Assembly: GCA_049509915.1 (NCBI GenBank)
Contig: JBEKZL010000116.1
Coordinates: 1 to 22,207, forward strand
Source of the DNA: JBEKYD01 sp049509915
Lineage (GTDB): Bacteria > Acidobacteriota > Terriglobia > Bryobacterales > Bryobacteraceae
Direction of reading: 5' to 3'
Length of the DNA stretch: 22,207 nt
Shown here one piece after another: positions 1 to 7,672 of the stretch; the first letter of the stretch is position 1; each line of letters starts with the position of its first letter. The notes under the pieces were generated by a model, which saw nothing but the letters and a program-made list of their open reading frames with translations, did not search any database and had not been told where the DNA came from. The translations under genes were made by a program, and so were the position numbers.

Positions 1-362
1 GTTGGTTTATCGGTCGAAGTCCGCGGCTGCGGGCTGATCTGGATGTGAAAGTCGCAGTCGTCGGATTCAAATCCAACCAGGTACAGCCATCCGGAAATAG
101 TCACCAGCGTGTCCTCTTTCACTGGCTGGTCCATGATGCGGGTATTCTGATATCTCGGATCGTCCCGGGCGACGCCAGTAAGCTTCTGCAGGTTAAGCGC
201 GTCCGCCAAGGTCATAGTCTGGGTCGTGGCGCCCGGCGGCAGGCTGGTTTTGACCGGCCAGCGTTCGGTTCCCGGCTGGACGCACGACAACGACGCACCA
301 AAGGCGGCAACGCCAACCAGCAGGTATGAGCAAATGTAAAGAGACACTCTGCGCAGACTCAT
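1..362 (-). CDS. Secreted protein of unknown function, 3' end beyond the left edge
   Basis: An open frame runs on the minus strand from ATG at 362 to the window edge with no stop, so about 120 N-terminal residues are visible. A GAGGAGGG ribosome-binding site lies about 3-5 nt before the ATG and fixes the start. The first 23 residues (MSLRRVSLYICSYLLVGVAA, then FGA) form a signal peptide with a likely signal peptidase I site after FGA. A cysteine soon follows, but the residues before it do not make a good lipobox. The mature part contains a proline-rich linker, a TLADALNLQKLTGVARDDPRY segment's worth of polar residues, and a strand-rich stretch VTISGWLYLVGFESDDCDF that might belong to a small beta-barrel or OB-like fold; that is only a guess. 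I do not recognise the family. It is divergent from the gene starting at 573 and shares the palindrome-containing spacer with it. Confidence 0.7.
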   Translation of the reverse strand, partial: MSLRRVSLYICSYLLVGVAAFGASLSCVQPGTERWPVKTSLPPGATTQTMTLADALNLQKLTGVARDDPRYQNTRIMDQPVKEDTLVTISGWLYLVGFESDDCDFHIQISPQPRTSTDKP

Positions 363-572
363 CGACCCTCCTCAACCCGCCAGAGTCCGAAAGCCACACG
401 GCTTGAATCGGATTCAACCGGGATTCAATTTCCGGATTCTGTAAGTCTCGGTCAGTATACACCCCAGCCGGCATTTTCCCGAGCGAAACCTGTGCTAGAC
501 TTGAACAAAACCTGGGCGAGACTGGGGCCGGACCAAGTGAAAAGCACCTGCCGATGCCCAATTCATGACGAA
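363..572. other. Divergent intergenic region with operator-like repeats
   Basis: About 210 bases separate the leftward gene (ATG 362) from the rightward gene (ATG 573). The spacer holds a perfect 15-bp palindrome, a cluster of GGATTC half-sites, and a TATACA hexamer at 456-461 that could be a -10 element for the rightward gene. No convincing -35 element sits at standard spacing. Confidence 0.4.
403..439. promoter_or_regulatory. Palindrome plus half-sites, candidate operator
   Basis: TTGAATCGGATTCAA at 403-417 is a perfect inverted repeat of 7-bp arms around a single central base. GGATTCAA recurs at 421-428 and CGGATTC at 433-439, giving three spaced copies of one half-site. It lies 41-55 nt upstream of the leftward start codon and just upstream of a possible rightward -10 element. 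This suggests a dimeric regulator controlling both genes; the regulator is unknown. Confidence 0.4.
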
Positions 573-1025
573 ATGGTAACTTCGCTGCGTGGTCATTCTC
601 GTGTCGCGGCGTTGGCCGGAATCCTGTGCGGTGTCATCGGCGCCTTGAGTTCGGCCGCGGCCCCCGATCAGGCGGCCACCCGGCCGCTCCGGACCATCTT
701 CGGCCTGTACGGACGACTGGCGCCCGGCCAGGATTCTATCGGAGTCAGCGAAAAGCCCGGCGGCAAGATCGGTGTGGCTCTCAAACTGTACTATTCGATG
801 GGCCACACTTGCCAATTGACCAATGATGGCGAATGGCGCGACGATCACGTGGCCATAGTTGCCGATGGTCTCGATGCGAATCGGCCCTGCAAATTGAACC
901 TTTTTTTCGACAATAGTCACGTTTTGCTTAAAGATGAAGGTCTTCGCTGCGCTCCCGTCTATTGTGGAGCCCGCGGCAAACTGGATAACGTCCGCTTGCC
1001 CAAAACCAGCCCGGATTCCAAGTGA
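573..1025 (+). CDS. Small exported cysteine-containing protein, partner of the lysozyme gene
   Basis: This is a 150-residue protein if ATG 573 is used. The frame is open to a GTG at 492, but only the 573 start places a signal peptide (MVTSLRGHSRVAALAGILCG, followed by VIGALSSAAA) at the N-terminus, with cleavage near SSAAA. The ribosome-binding site is weak. The mature protein of about 120 residues has four cysteines (in GHTCQL, NRPCKL, LRCAP and VYCG) that could form two disulfides outside the cytoplasm. I recognise no family. The stop is 12 nt before the GH24 lysozyme start, so the two are probably co-transcribed. An exported partner beside a lysozyme lacking a signal fits an immunity protein or lysozyme inhibitor, but that rests on arrangement alone. 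Confidence 0.65.
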   Translation: MVTSLRGHSRVAALAGILCGVIGALSSAAAPDQAATRPLRTIFGLYGRLAPGQDSIGVSEKPGGKIGVALKLYYSMGHTCQLTNDGEWRDDHVAIVADGLDANRPCKLNLFFDNSHVLLKDEGLRCAPVYCGARGKLDNVRLPKTSPDSK

Positions 1026-1037
1026 AAGGTCCCGTCC

Positions 1038-1739
1038 ATGCTTCCATCCGTCCAATCGAGTTTTCGCGCCTTCACTACCACTTTCGAAGGCTCGGTCCCG
1101 TATATGTATCTCGACATCAAGGGGCTGGTGACCGTTGCGGTCGGCAACCTGGTCGACCCCCTGGAAGCGGCCCAAGGGCTGCCATTTCGCTTTAAGAACA
1201 GGCCAGGAGTTGCCGCCCCCGGAACTCCAGCCACTCCAGACCAGATTGCGGCGGAGTGGCAGCTCCTCAAGAACGATCCAAGTCTCGCGGTCAAGGGTTA
1301 CACGGCGTGCGGCCCCATCACCCAGTTGGAGTTGGCTGACGACTCGATCGAGTCCTTGATTTCGGACAGGCTCACGGCCAACGAAAGCTTTTTGAAACGC
1401 CAGCCGTGGTTCCAGGATTTCGACACCTGGCCGGCCGACGCTCAGTTGGGCCTTTTGAGCATGGCGTGGGCGATGGGGCCCGCCGGTCCTGGTCAGTTTC
1501 CCCGCTTTAGCGCCGCCTGTAAGAGCCTCGGCTTTAACGGGGCTGCCGCGGAGTGTAAGATGGACGAAGCTGGCAATCCGGGCCTGATTCCACGAAACCG
1601 GGCCAACTTCACCCTATTTTCCAATGCCGCCATCGTGCTTGCGGGTGAAGCCCAAGGCAGCTTTCAGCGTTCAGTCCTGTACTATCCGCGAGTATTGACG
1701 ACGGCAGACATCGGCCAGGCTGCTTCGACGGGCGGATGA
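1038..1739 (+). CDS. T4-type lysozyme (GH24-like muramidase)
   Basis: This 233-residue protein is predicted to cleave the beta-1,4 bond between MurNAc and GlcNAc in peptidoglycan. The N-terminus FEGSVPYMYLDIKGLVT puts Glu17, Asp26 and Thr32 at the spacing of the T4 lysozyme catalytic triad (Glu11, Asp20, Thr26), followed by VAVGNL where GH24 enzymes have a GxGH-like motif. Near the C-terminus, GLIPRNRANFTLF resembles the conserved GLxxRRxxExxLF helix, with Asn in place of the second Arg. The protein is longer than T4 lysozyme (164 residues), with extra residues around 45-95. There is no signal peptide or membrane segment, so export would need a holin, lysis or a dedicated secretion system. 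A weak AAGG precedes the ATG, in an operon with the upstream exported protein. Alternatives are a phage endolysin remnant, an antibacterial effector or a housekeeping muramidase. The family call is firm; the role is open. Confidence 0.8.
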   Translation: MLPSVQSSFRAFTTTFEGSVPYMYLDIKGLVTVAVGNLVDPLEAAQGLPFRFKNRPGVAAPGTPATPDQIAAEWQLLKNDPSLAVKGYTACGPITQLELADDSIESLISDRLTANESFLKRQPWFQDFDTWPADAQLGLLSMAWAMGPAGPGQFPRFSAACKSLGFNGAAAECKMDEAGNPGLIPRNRANFTLFSNAAIVLAGEAQGSFQRSVLYYPRVLTTADIGQAASTGG

Positions 1740-1820
1740 GGCAGCCAAAGCAAGGGCCGCGCGGGGGGAGTGCCCGACGGCGGCCTGCGAATCGAGCCGC
1801 GCAGCGGTGTCGTGGGGCGG

Positions 1821-1849
1821 TTGACACGCGGTAACCCATAGGCTACGGT
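1821..1849 (+). promoter_or_regulatory. Candidate sigma70-type promoter for the glycosyltransferase operon
   Basis: A perfect TTGACA at 1821-1826 is followed, after 17 bases, by TACGGT at 1844-1849, which matches the -10 consensus at only three of six positions. Transcription would start near 1856, about 90 nt before the first glycosyltransferase. The rest of the 207-bp spacer holds a 6-bp inverted repeat (GGCCGC 1755-1760, GCGGCC 1780-1785) with no T-tract. Confidence 0.35.
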
Positions 1850-1946
1850 GGGGCTTGGCCCCAGCCGAAGGCACGGATATACCGACGGCATGGAAGCGCT
1901 GGAGTATGGATGACGAAGCCGGCGGTCAAGACCGAGCCTTGGCCAG

Positions 1947-2942
1947 ATGAGCACTATCCGCATTAGCGCCATCATCCCGGTCTGGAACGGCGAGCAACTC
2001 CTCGAAACTCTGCTCGATTCGCTTTCCCGCCAGACGCTGGCTCCGGTCGAAATCCTGGTTGTGGATAACGGCTCGACCGATGGCGCTCCCGCCCTGGCCC
2101 GCCGTCATGGTGCGCGCGTCATTTCGATGGGACATAACGCCGGTTTTGCCGGGGCCGTGAATCGCGGCATCGAGGAGGTTTCCACCGAGTGGACGGCGGT
2201 ATTGAATACCGATGTCACGCTCGCACCCGACTATTTGGAAAAGCTGGCCGCGCGCGGTGCTTGGTTCGCTACCGGCAGGGTGCTGCAGCAACGCGATCCT
2301 ACGCGGCTCGATGCCACTTTCGATTTGCTGTCCCGCGCGGCCACATCCTGGCGTGCCGGACACGGAGCGGCGTACGATTCCGCCTTCCGGCAGATCCGCA
2401 CGATTGCGGCCGCGCCGTGGACGGCCGTGCTCTTTCGCACCGAGATTTTTCGCCGCGTCGGTATGCTGGAAACCAGTTTCGAGTCCTACCTGGAAGACGT
2501 AGATTTCAGCCTACGGGCGGCGGCCCTCGGGTTCACTGGCGAATATGTGCCCGAGGCCGTGGCCTGGCACGTGGGCAGCGCATCGCTGGGGCGGTGGCAC
2601 GCCGGCGTGGTGCGGCGCATCGCCCGCAATCAGGTGTTCCTGGTGGCGCGGCACTATCCGCGCCGCCTTCTGCTGCGCTGGTTTTGGCCGATTCTGGCGG
2701 GCCAATCACTCTGGGGCCTGGTGGCACTGCGGCACGGAGGCGGGCTGGCCTGGTGCCGGGGAAAGATCGAGGGATTGTGGCGCTTCCGCGCGCTGCGGGC
2801 CCGCTCCCAACCATTCCCGCCACAAGTCCTGGAGGACGTCATCCGGCCCCAGGAACGGCTGTTGCGCCAGTTGCAACCCGGCGCCGGCCACGAATTGTAC
2901 TGGCGGCTGTACTTTCTACTCACAGCGAGTGGGGCGGAATGA
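1947..2942 (+). CDS. Family 2 glycosyltransferase, rhamnosyltransferase-like
   Basis: This 331-residue protein has a GT-A fold domain that transfers a sugar from a nucleotide donor to a polysaccharide or lipid-linked acceptor at the inner face of the membrane. Visible motifs are the N-terminal ISAIIPVWNGEQLLETLLDS, LVVDNGSTDG around Asp40, the metal-binding NTD at 87-89 in place of DxD (common in WbbL-like enzymes), and the acidic pair in YLEDVDF (Glu183, Asp184) supplying the likely catalytic base. The C-terminal third is basic and hydrophobic (RRLLLRWFWPILAGQSLWG) and probably membrane-associated. It is the first gene of a same-strand set of four glycosyltransferases; the next starts 3 nt after its stop. 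Donor and acceptor cannot be read from sequence. Confidence 0.88.
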   Translation: MSTIRISAIIPVWNGEQLLETLLDSLSRQTLAPVEILVVDNGSTDGAPALARRHGARVISMGHNAGFAGAVNRGIEEVSTEWTAVLNTDVTLAPDYLEKLAARGAWFATGRVLQQRDPTRLDATFDLLSRAATSWRAGHGAAYDSAFRQIRTIAAAPWTAVLFRTEIFRRVGMLETSFESYLEDVDFSLRAAALGFTGEYVPEAVAWHVGSASLGRWHAGVVRRIARNQVFLVARHYPRRLLLRWFWPILAGQSLWGLVALRHGGGLAWCRGKIEGLWRFRALRARSQPFPPQVLEDVIRPQERLLRQLQPGAGHELYWRLYFLLTASGAE

Positions 2943-2945
2943 CCC

Positions 2946-3857
2946 ATGCGCGACGTAGGCGTGGTGGTCGTCACCTATAATTCGCGAACGGAAATCGGGC
3001 CGTGCCTGGACGCCGCGCTGGCTACCGGCGCCGAGGTAGTGGTAGTGGACAACGCCTCCGAGGACGGCACTGTGGCCGAGGCGGCCCGCCGCGGCGTCCG
3101 GGTGCTGGCCAACCCGAGGAATCTGGGGTTCGCCGCCGCCGTAAATCAGGGTTTTGCGGTTCTTAACACTCCGTACGTGCTCCTGCTAAATCCCGACGCC
3201 GTCATTCTAGGCGGCCTGGATCGTCTGCGTGGAGCCTGTCAGCCGCCCAATGCCGCCGCCGGAGGTTGTCTGCTGGACGAGCGGGGAGCTCCGCAGATCG
3301 GCTTCATGGCCCGCGCACTCCCCACCCCGACCGCACTGATTCTGGAAGCTCTCGTGCTAAACAGAGTCTGGCCGCGAAATCCGGTGAATCGCCGGTACCG
3401 TGGCTTGGATCTTTCGTACTATGCACAATGTGCCGTGGAACAGCCGGCCGGGGCTTTCTTAATGGTGCGGCGCGCGGTTTGGCAGGAATTGGGCGGTTTC
3501 GATGAGAGCTTTTGGCCTCTGTGGTTTGAAGACGTCGACTTCTGCCGGCGCATGGCCGACGCAGGTCATGTCTTGTACTACGTACCAGAAGCTGTGGCCA
3601 AACATACAGGCGGCCATTCAATCCCTCGGCTATCCGTGCAGATCCGGCACTTTTATTGGTATCGTAGTTTGTTACACTACTCAGCCAAGCACTTTCGCGC
3701 GGTTCCTTTCCGCGCCGTTTGTGCGGCGGTGGTGGTCGGCTCGATTGTGCGCGCCGTCGCAGAATCTTTGGGGGGCCGGGGGTGGAAGGCGTTCGGGGAT
3801 TACGGCCGAGTGGCGTCGTTGGCAGCGCGGATTTTTCTATTCGGCTGGCGGGGGTGA
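2946..3857 (+). CDS. Family 2 glycosyltransferase
   Basis: This 303-residue GT2 enzyme has the same architecture as its upstream neighbour. It shows VGVVVVTYNS at the start, VVVVDNAS around Asp35, RNLGFAAAVNQGF, the metal-binding NPD at 82-84 and WFEDVDFCRRM with Glu195 and Asp196. A tyrosine- and arginine-rich stretch (RHFYWYRSLLHYSAKHF) follows the catalytic domain, and a hydrophobic C-terminus may touch the membrane. The motif set matches rhamnosyl- and related transferases of exopolysaccharide and O-antigen clusters. The 3-nt gap to the previous stop points to translational coupling. The exact sugar is unknown. Confidence 0.88.
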   Translation: MRDVGVVVVTYNSRTEIGPCLDAALATGAEVVVVDNASEDGTVAEAARRGVRVLANPRNLGFAAAVNQGFAVLNTPYVLLLNPDAVILGGLDRLRGACQPPNAAAGGCLLDERGAPQIGFMARALPTPTALILEALVLNRVWPRNPVNRRYRGLDLSYYAQCAVEQPAGAFLMVRRAVWQELGGFDESFWPLWFEDVDFCRRMADAGHVLYYVPEAVAKHTGGHSIPRLSVQIRHFYWYRSLLHYSAKHFRAVPFRAVCAAVVVGSIVRAVAESLGGRGWKAFGDYGRVASLAARIFLFGWRG

Positions 3858-3956
3858 ACGGGGTCGCTCTAGCATGGCGGGTCCATCCGATGGGTCGTCG
3901 TATTTAGAGTGTCGCCGGGCAGTTCAGTTTCTCAACAATTCGTGAGTGTACGGTTC

Positions 3957-5015
3957 ATGGCGCGTCAAGACTTCGTCACGGTTACTATCGTTACCTACAA
4001 CAGCGGCCGCTTCATCAAGCGCTGTCTCGAGTCGGTATTGGCTCAGCGATATCCGAATATGGAAATCGTGGTCATCGACAACGCCTCGACGGACGGAACC
4101 ATCGACATCCTCGAACAGTTCGAAGATCGCTGCCGGGTGTACTACAACGAGGAAAATATCGGCTTCGCCTCCGCCCAGAACCAGGCCATCGGGCTAAGCA
4201 CGGGCGACTGGGTACTTACCCTAAACCCGGACGTTCTGCTGTTGCCCAACTTCATCCAGGCGCTGGTGGATGCCGGCAATTTCGACCCCAAGATCGGCAC
4301 CGTCTGCGGCAAACTGCTCACCATGACCTCGCATTTCGAGATTCCCGAGCGCCCCGTGGTGGATTCCACCGGCATCTACTTCAACCCCATGCTGCGCCAC
4401 CTCGACCGCGGCAGCCAGGAAGTCGATAACGGCGAATACCTGCAATATGAATTCGTGTTCGGCGCCACCGCCGCGGCCGCCCTGTATCGCCGCTCCATGA
4501 TCGACGATATTTCGCTCGACGGCGAGTTTTTCGATTCGGATTTCTTCGTCTACCGCGAAGATGCCGACGTCGCCTGGCGCGCGCAGTTGATGGGTTGGAA
4601 GTGCCTCTATGCTCCCTATGCGCGGGGCTATCACGTGCGCAAGGTCCTTCCCGGCAACCGCCGTGCGCTGCCGCCGGAAATCAACATGCATTCGGTGAAG
4701 AACCGCTTCCTAATGCGGATCAAGAACATTTCGCCGGATCTCTACTGGCGAAACTGCCTCTCCATTACCGCCCGCGATCTTATGGTCTTCGTCTGGTGCA
4801 TGGTCTGGGAGCACAGCTCGCTGAAGGCTTTCTGGTTTCTGGCCGCCAATGCCCGCCGCATCTTCGCCAAGCGACGCCTGATTCAATCCACCCGCCGCGT
4901 GGATGGCGGGTACATGGCCAACTGGTTCCAATATAAACCGGTCAGCATTCAAACTTCCCGCAAGATGGCGCGGATGCTCTCCCGCCAGGGAGCCGCGGCT
5001 AAGATAAAGACGTAA
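3957..5015 (+). CDS. Family 2 glycosyltransferase
   Basis: This is a 352-residue protein from ATG 3957. The frame extends back to a GTG at 3909, but those 16 extra residues (MSPGSSVSQQFVSVRF) are not family-like, and the conserved fold begins right after MARQD. Motifs are VTIVTYNSGRFIKRCLESVL, IVVIDNASTDGT around Asp41, NIGFASAQNQAI, the metal site NPD at 90-92 and an acidic YREDADVAWR segment. The C-terminal part has an aromatic, hydrophobic helix (MVFVWCMVWEHSSLKAFWFL) likely to lie on the membrane. About 100 bp without a recognised gene separate it from the previous transferase, so it could have its own start of transcription. The next transferase starts 18 nt after its stop. Confidence 0.87.
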   Translation: MARQDFVTVTIVTYNSGRFIKRCLESVLAQRYPNMEIVVIDNASTDGTIDILEQFEDRCRVYYNEENIGFASAQNQAIGLSTGDWVLTLNPDVLLLPNFIQALVDAGNFDPKIGTVCGKLLTMTSHFEIPERPVVDSTGIYFNPMLRHLDRGSQEVDNGEYLQYEFVFGATAAAALYRRSMIDDISLDGEFFDSDFFVYREDADVAWRAQLMGWKCLYAPYARGYHVRKVLPGNRRALPPEINMHSVKNRFLMRIKNISPDLYWRNCLSITARDLMVFVWCMVWEHSSLKAFWFLAANARRIFAKRRLIQSTRRVDGGYMANWFQYKPVSIQTSRKMARMLSRQGAAAKIKT

Positions 5016-5033
5016 GCCGGCGCTCCCATCCCC

Positions 5034-6137
5034 ATGCGAATCGCCCTCCTTGGTACGCGGGGCATTCCGGCCAATTATGGCGGATTCGAAACTTTTGCGG
5101 AGGAGATTTCCACCCGCCTGGCAGCGCGCGGCCACACCGTGACGGTATACTGCCGGGAACGCCATCCCGAAACCCGCTACCGCGGCGTCCGGCTCCAGTA
5201 CCTGCCCACCATCCGCCACAAGTACCTCGACACCATCGCCCATACTGCCGTTTCCACCGCGCACCTGCTGTTTCACCGCCCGGACGTGGCCCTCTATTGC
5301 AACGGCGCCAATGCCCTTTTCACGCTCTGGCCGCGCCTCGCCCGCGTGCCGGTTGTGCTGAATGTGGATGGCATTGAGCGTAAACGCAAGAAGTGGAATA
5401 CCCTGGCCAAGGCATGGTATCTGCTATCGGAATGGCTGGCAACGGTCTTCCCTACGGCTGTGGTGACCGACGCCGAAACCATCCGCCAGTATTACCGCGA
5501 GCGCTACGGCAAGGACAGCATCTTCATCCCCTATGGCGCCGAAGTTGGCGGGGTTCCTTCCACCGCCGTCTTGGAGCGATTGCGCCTCTCGCCCAAGCAG
5601 TATTTTCTTTATGTCAGCCGCATGGAGCCGGAGAATCGAGCGCTTGAGGTGCGCCAGGCCTTCGAACAGGTGGATACACCGATGCACCTGGCGCTGGTCG
5701 GTGACGCGCCCTATGCCCAGGATTACATCCGCCAGGTGCGCGATACCCGCGATCCGCGCATCGCGATTCCGGGCGCCATCTACGGCGCCGGCTATCTCGA
5801 GCTGGATTCCCATTGCTTTGCCTACATTCACGCCACCGAAGTGGGCGGCACACACCCAGCCCTCATCGAAGCCATGGGCCGAGGCGCCCTGGTGCTCTAT
5901 CGCGATACCCCGGAGAACGCCGAAGTCGCCGGCGATGCCGGCATCCCCTTCGAGCCCGATACCCTGGCCGCGCGCATCCGCCAAGTTCTCTCCATGAGTG
6001 ATGAGGAACAGAACGCCCTGCGCGCGCGAGCCATGGAACGCGTGCGCCAGCGCTACTCCTGGGACGCCGTAACCGACGCGTATGAGAAGCTGCTCGAGGG
6101 GATCGGGACTAAGCGCTCCCACTCGGAATTACGGTGA
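5034..6137 (+). CDS. DUF1972/GT4 glycosyltransferase (rhamnosyltransferase-type)
   Basis: This 367-residue GT-B enzyme begins with the DUF1972 signature GTRGIPANYGGFETFAEEI (residues 7-25), which is typical of Cps2T-like rhamnosyltransferases in capsule and exopolysaccharide clusters. The C-terminal Rossmann domain holds PKQYFLYVSRMEPENRALEV and ATEVGGTHPALIEAMGRGA, where the ExxxGGxxPxxxEAM pattern binds the nucleotide diphosphate of the donor. It acts in the cytoplasm or at the inner membrane face. There is no clear Shine-Dalgarno sequence before the ATG, so translation may be coupled to the upstream gene. It is the last gene of the four-transferase set; a 6-bp inverted repeat (6146-6151 with 6163-6168) follows the stop but lacks a T-tract. 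Confidence 0.88.
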   Translation: MRIALLGTRGIPANYGGFETFAEEISTRLAARGHTVTVYCRERHPETRYRGVRLQYLPTIRHKYLDTIAHTAVSTAHLLFHRPDVALYCNGANALFTLWPRLARVPVVLNVDGIERKRKKWNTLAKAWYLLSEWLATVFPTAVVTDAETIRQYYRERYGKDSIFIPYGAEVGGVPSTAVLERLRLSPKQYFLYVSRMEPENRALEVRQAFEQVDTPMHLALVGDAPYAQDYIRQVRDTRDPRIAIPGAIYGAGYLELDSHCFAYIHATEVGGTHPALIEAMGRGALVLYRDTPENAEVAGDAGIPFEPDTLAARIRQVLSMSDEEQNALRARAMERVRQRYSWDAVTDAYEKLLEGIGTKRSHSELR

Positions 6138-6624
6138 CGTATTGGGCGGCCGGTCCCTGAGAGGCCGCGCAAGAAACGAATTCAATAGCCGCCGATGAAC
6201 GCCGATAAATCCCTTGATTTTGGCCTCGGCGGACAAATCTATGGGTAGCCGATTCGCTGAACCGGCCGGAAGCTCGGTTCGTGCAAGCCCACGAACCCGA
6301 TGCGGGATAGCGCGCGGCTTCCATGTCTCGCTGTGCGTAGGTTGCCCTTCGAACCAGTTCGCCCTCTCCGGTAAGCGCTACGCCGTTACTCGTTAATAAT
6401 CCACGAATCCCGAGAGATTTGTAACCGAAATGCGGCGGCCAGAGTCCAGCCAATCTCCTGTAGCAGCCGGCTTCGCATGGCAAATGCCGAAGACGGCAGC
6501 CGGGCGCCGGCTTCATTCCCTGGTTTGCGACAGATGCGCTTTCGCTTGGGGGTTCCGCATCCTACAAGAGGGCCGCCGTCTGGCCCACGGCGACCCTGGA
6601 AAGGACTCGGCGTCGTCCTCGGTT
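6138..6624. other. Intergenic spacer with no supportable gene
   Basis: About 490 bases lie between the convergent glycosyltransferase operon and the propeller gene. No frame here resembles a protein. Visible structure: a short repeated motif GCCGATGAA/GCCGATAAA near 6191-6210, an 8-bp perfect hairpin (GGTTCGTG at 6276-6283, CACGAACC at 6290-6297, 6-nt loop), and the terminator-like hairpin at 6569-6597. The first motif resembles the dispersed intergenic repeats of the CGCAGATRAA type found in many environmental genomes; that comparison is from memory. Confidence 0.4.
6569..6597 (-). terminator. Strong hairpin after the propeller gene pair
   Basis: Arms of 11 nt (6569-6579 and 6587-6597) flank a 7-nt loop, starting 28 nt beyond the minus-strand stop at 6625. 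On the plus strand the stem has one A/C mismatch. In minus-strand RNA that position becomes a G-U pair, so the stem is fully paired only in the direction the gene is transcribed. There is no T-rich tail, so it may act as an mRNA 3'-end stabiliser or an imperfect terminator. Confidence 0.45.
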
Positions 6625-7638
6625 CTAAAAGAGTGTGACCGTGTTGCTGTTTTGATAGGTGGCCCAATGGTGTTTGCCGTTGTACACGACCTGGGTTGGA
6701 ACAGAGGGGAGGGAAATCATTGCCAGACTCCGACTGTCGCAAGCCCGTACCTGCACCGCCGCGCTCCCGTTGCCCGCCCAGACTGCGAAGCCGTCGAATA
6801 CCAAGGGCGATGACAAAGCGGCGCTGGCGGGAACGCTTGTAATATTCGTCGTTACCGGGTCCATTTTGGCAAGGCCGTTACTCCCAGCTGCAAACCAGAT
6901 ATATTGGCCATCGAACACGGGGGATGCCGAGGCGGCAGCAGCAACGGATCCGACTTGTTGGCCGACCGAAGGATCGATCTTCACCAGGTTGGTCCCGCTG
7001 CTGTTCGTCGAGAGCATCCAGATATAGCGGCCATCATAAGTGAGTGGCCCAGCGCCGCTCGCCAAGGAGTATTTGTTAACGAGGGTTGGTGCGGAGGTCG
7101 TGGTGGCAGGGTTGAGCCGCCAAAGGTAACCGCTGCTGGCTACCCAGAGATACTGGCCATCGAACGTCACGCCGAGAATCGCGCTGCCAACATTGAACGT
7201 CAAGCCATTCGCGAACGGCATGCCCAAGCGTGTGTTCACCCAGGCATAAAGTTGGCGATTGAGGACCTGAATATGCGAAAAACCTGCCAACGGCGTAACT
7301 GCCGACGCCAATAAGCCAGGCGTCTGTGTACCCGGCAACATGCCCTCGCTCACTTCATAAACGTAATGATCGGCTGCATTCAACAAGTAATTCGTGTCGC
7401 CTGAGGAGGCGAACTCGCTCCCTATTCCCAGTGCGATCGTGGCCCCGGTAGGAGTGTTGTAGAGCGAAGTGAAATTCAGTGGAGCCGAATTCTGCCCGCT
7501 CCAGTCTTGTGAAGCGATCTCGTAATCGCTAGCCGCCCATGTCGACGGGCACTGCGCCTCCGCCGGCTGTGAGAGGGTTGACAAGATGAGAATTGCCGAG
7601 ACGATTCCCGCTGCGTAGAGATTGAAAAAGCGTTTCAT
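6625..7638 (-). CDS. Secreted beta-propeller-like repeat protein, paralogue 1
   Basis: This 337-residue protein has a signal peptide (MKRFFNLYAAGIVSAILILS, then TLSQPAEA) with cleavage AEA|Q and a cysteine two residues later. The N-terminal module carries YEIASQDWS and a YLLNAADHYVYEV strand. From about residue 158 five repeats of 38-42 residues follow, each starting [VL]x[FY]DGxYxW (FDG159, YDG201, FDG242, FDG281, YNG319) and several closing with a Lx[KR][LIM][DN]P strand. This pattern fits blades of a beta-propeller resembling lyase/NHL-type folds; the ligand is unknown. A GGAAAGG ribosome-binding site precedes the ATG. It starts 34 nt after the stop of paralogue 2, so both probably share a message. 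No catalytic residues are recognisable. Confidence 0.8.
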   Translation of the reverse strand: MKRFFNLYAAGIVSAILILSTLSQPAEAQCPSTWAASDYEIASQDWSGQNSAPLNFTSLYNTPTGATIALGIGSEFASSGDTNYLLNAADHYVYEVSEGMLPGTQTPGLLASAVTPLAGFSHIQVLNRQLYAWVNTRLGMPFANGLTFNVGSAILGVTFDGQYLWVASSGYLWRLNPATTTSAPTLVNKYSLASGAGPLTYDGRYIWMLSTNSSGTNLVKIDPSVGQQVGSVAAAASASPVFDGQYIWFAAGSNGLAKMDPVTTNITSVPASAALSSPLVFDGFAVWAGNGSAAVQVRACDSRSLAMISLPSVPTQVVYNGKHHWATYQNSNTVTLF

Positions 7639-7672
7639 GTTAGTTTTCCTTTCCGTTCGAAATCTTGTTGCT

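Noticed and set aside
495..1175. 226-codon minus-strand frame opposite the exported protein and lysozyme
   Set aside because: It spans two plus-strand genes and their junction. The lysozyme triad on the plus strand shows which strand codes.
5424..6122. 232-codon minus-strand frame opposite the DUF1972 glycosyltransferase
   Set aside because: It is antisense to a clear GT4 domain and has no recognisable protein motif; a common artefact in GC-rich genes.
6271..6300. Possible tRNA T-arm (GGTTCG...CGAACC)
   Set aside because: The hairpin has GTG/CAC closing pairs and no anticodon, D or acceptor stems can be fitted around it.
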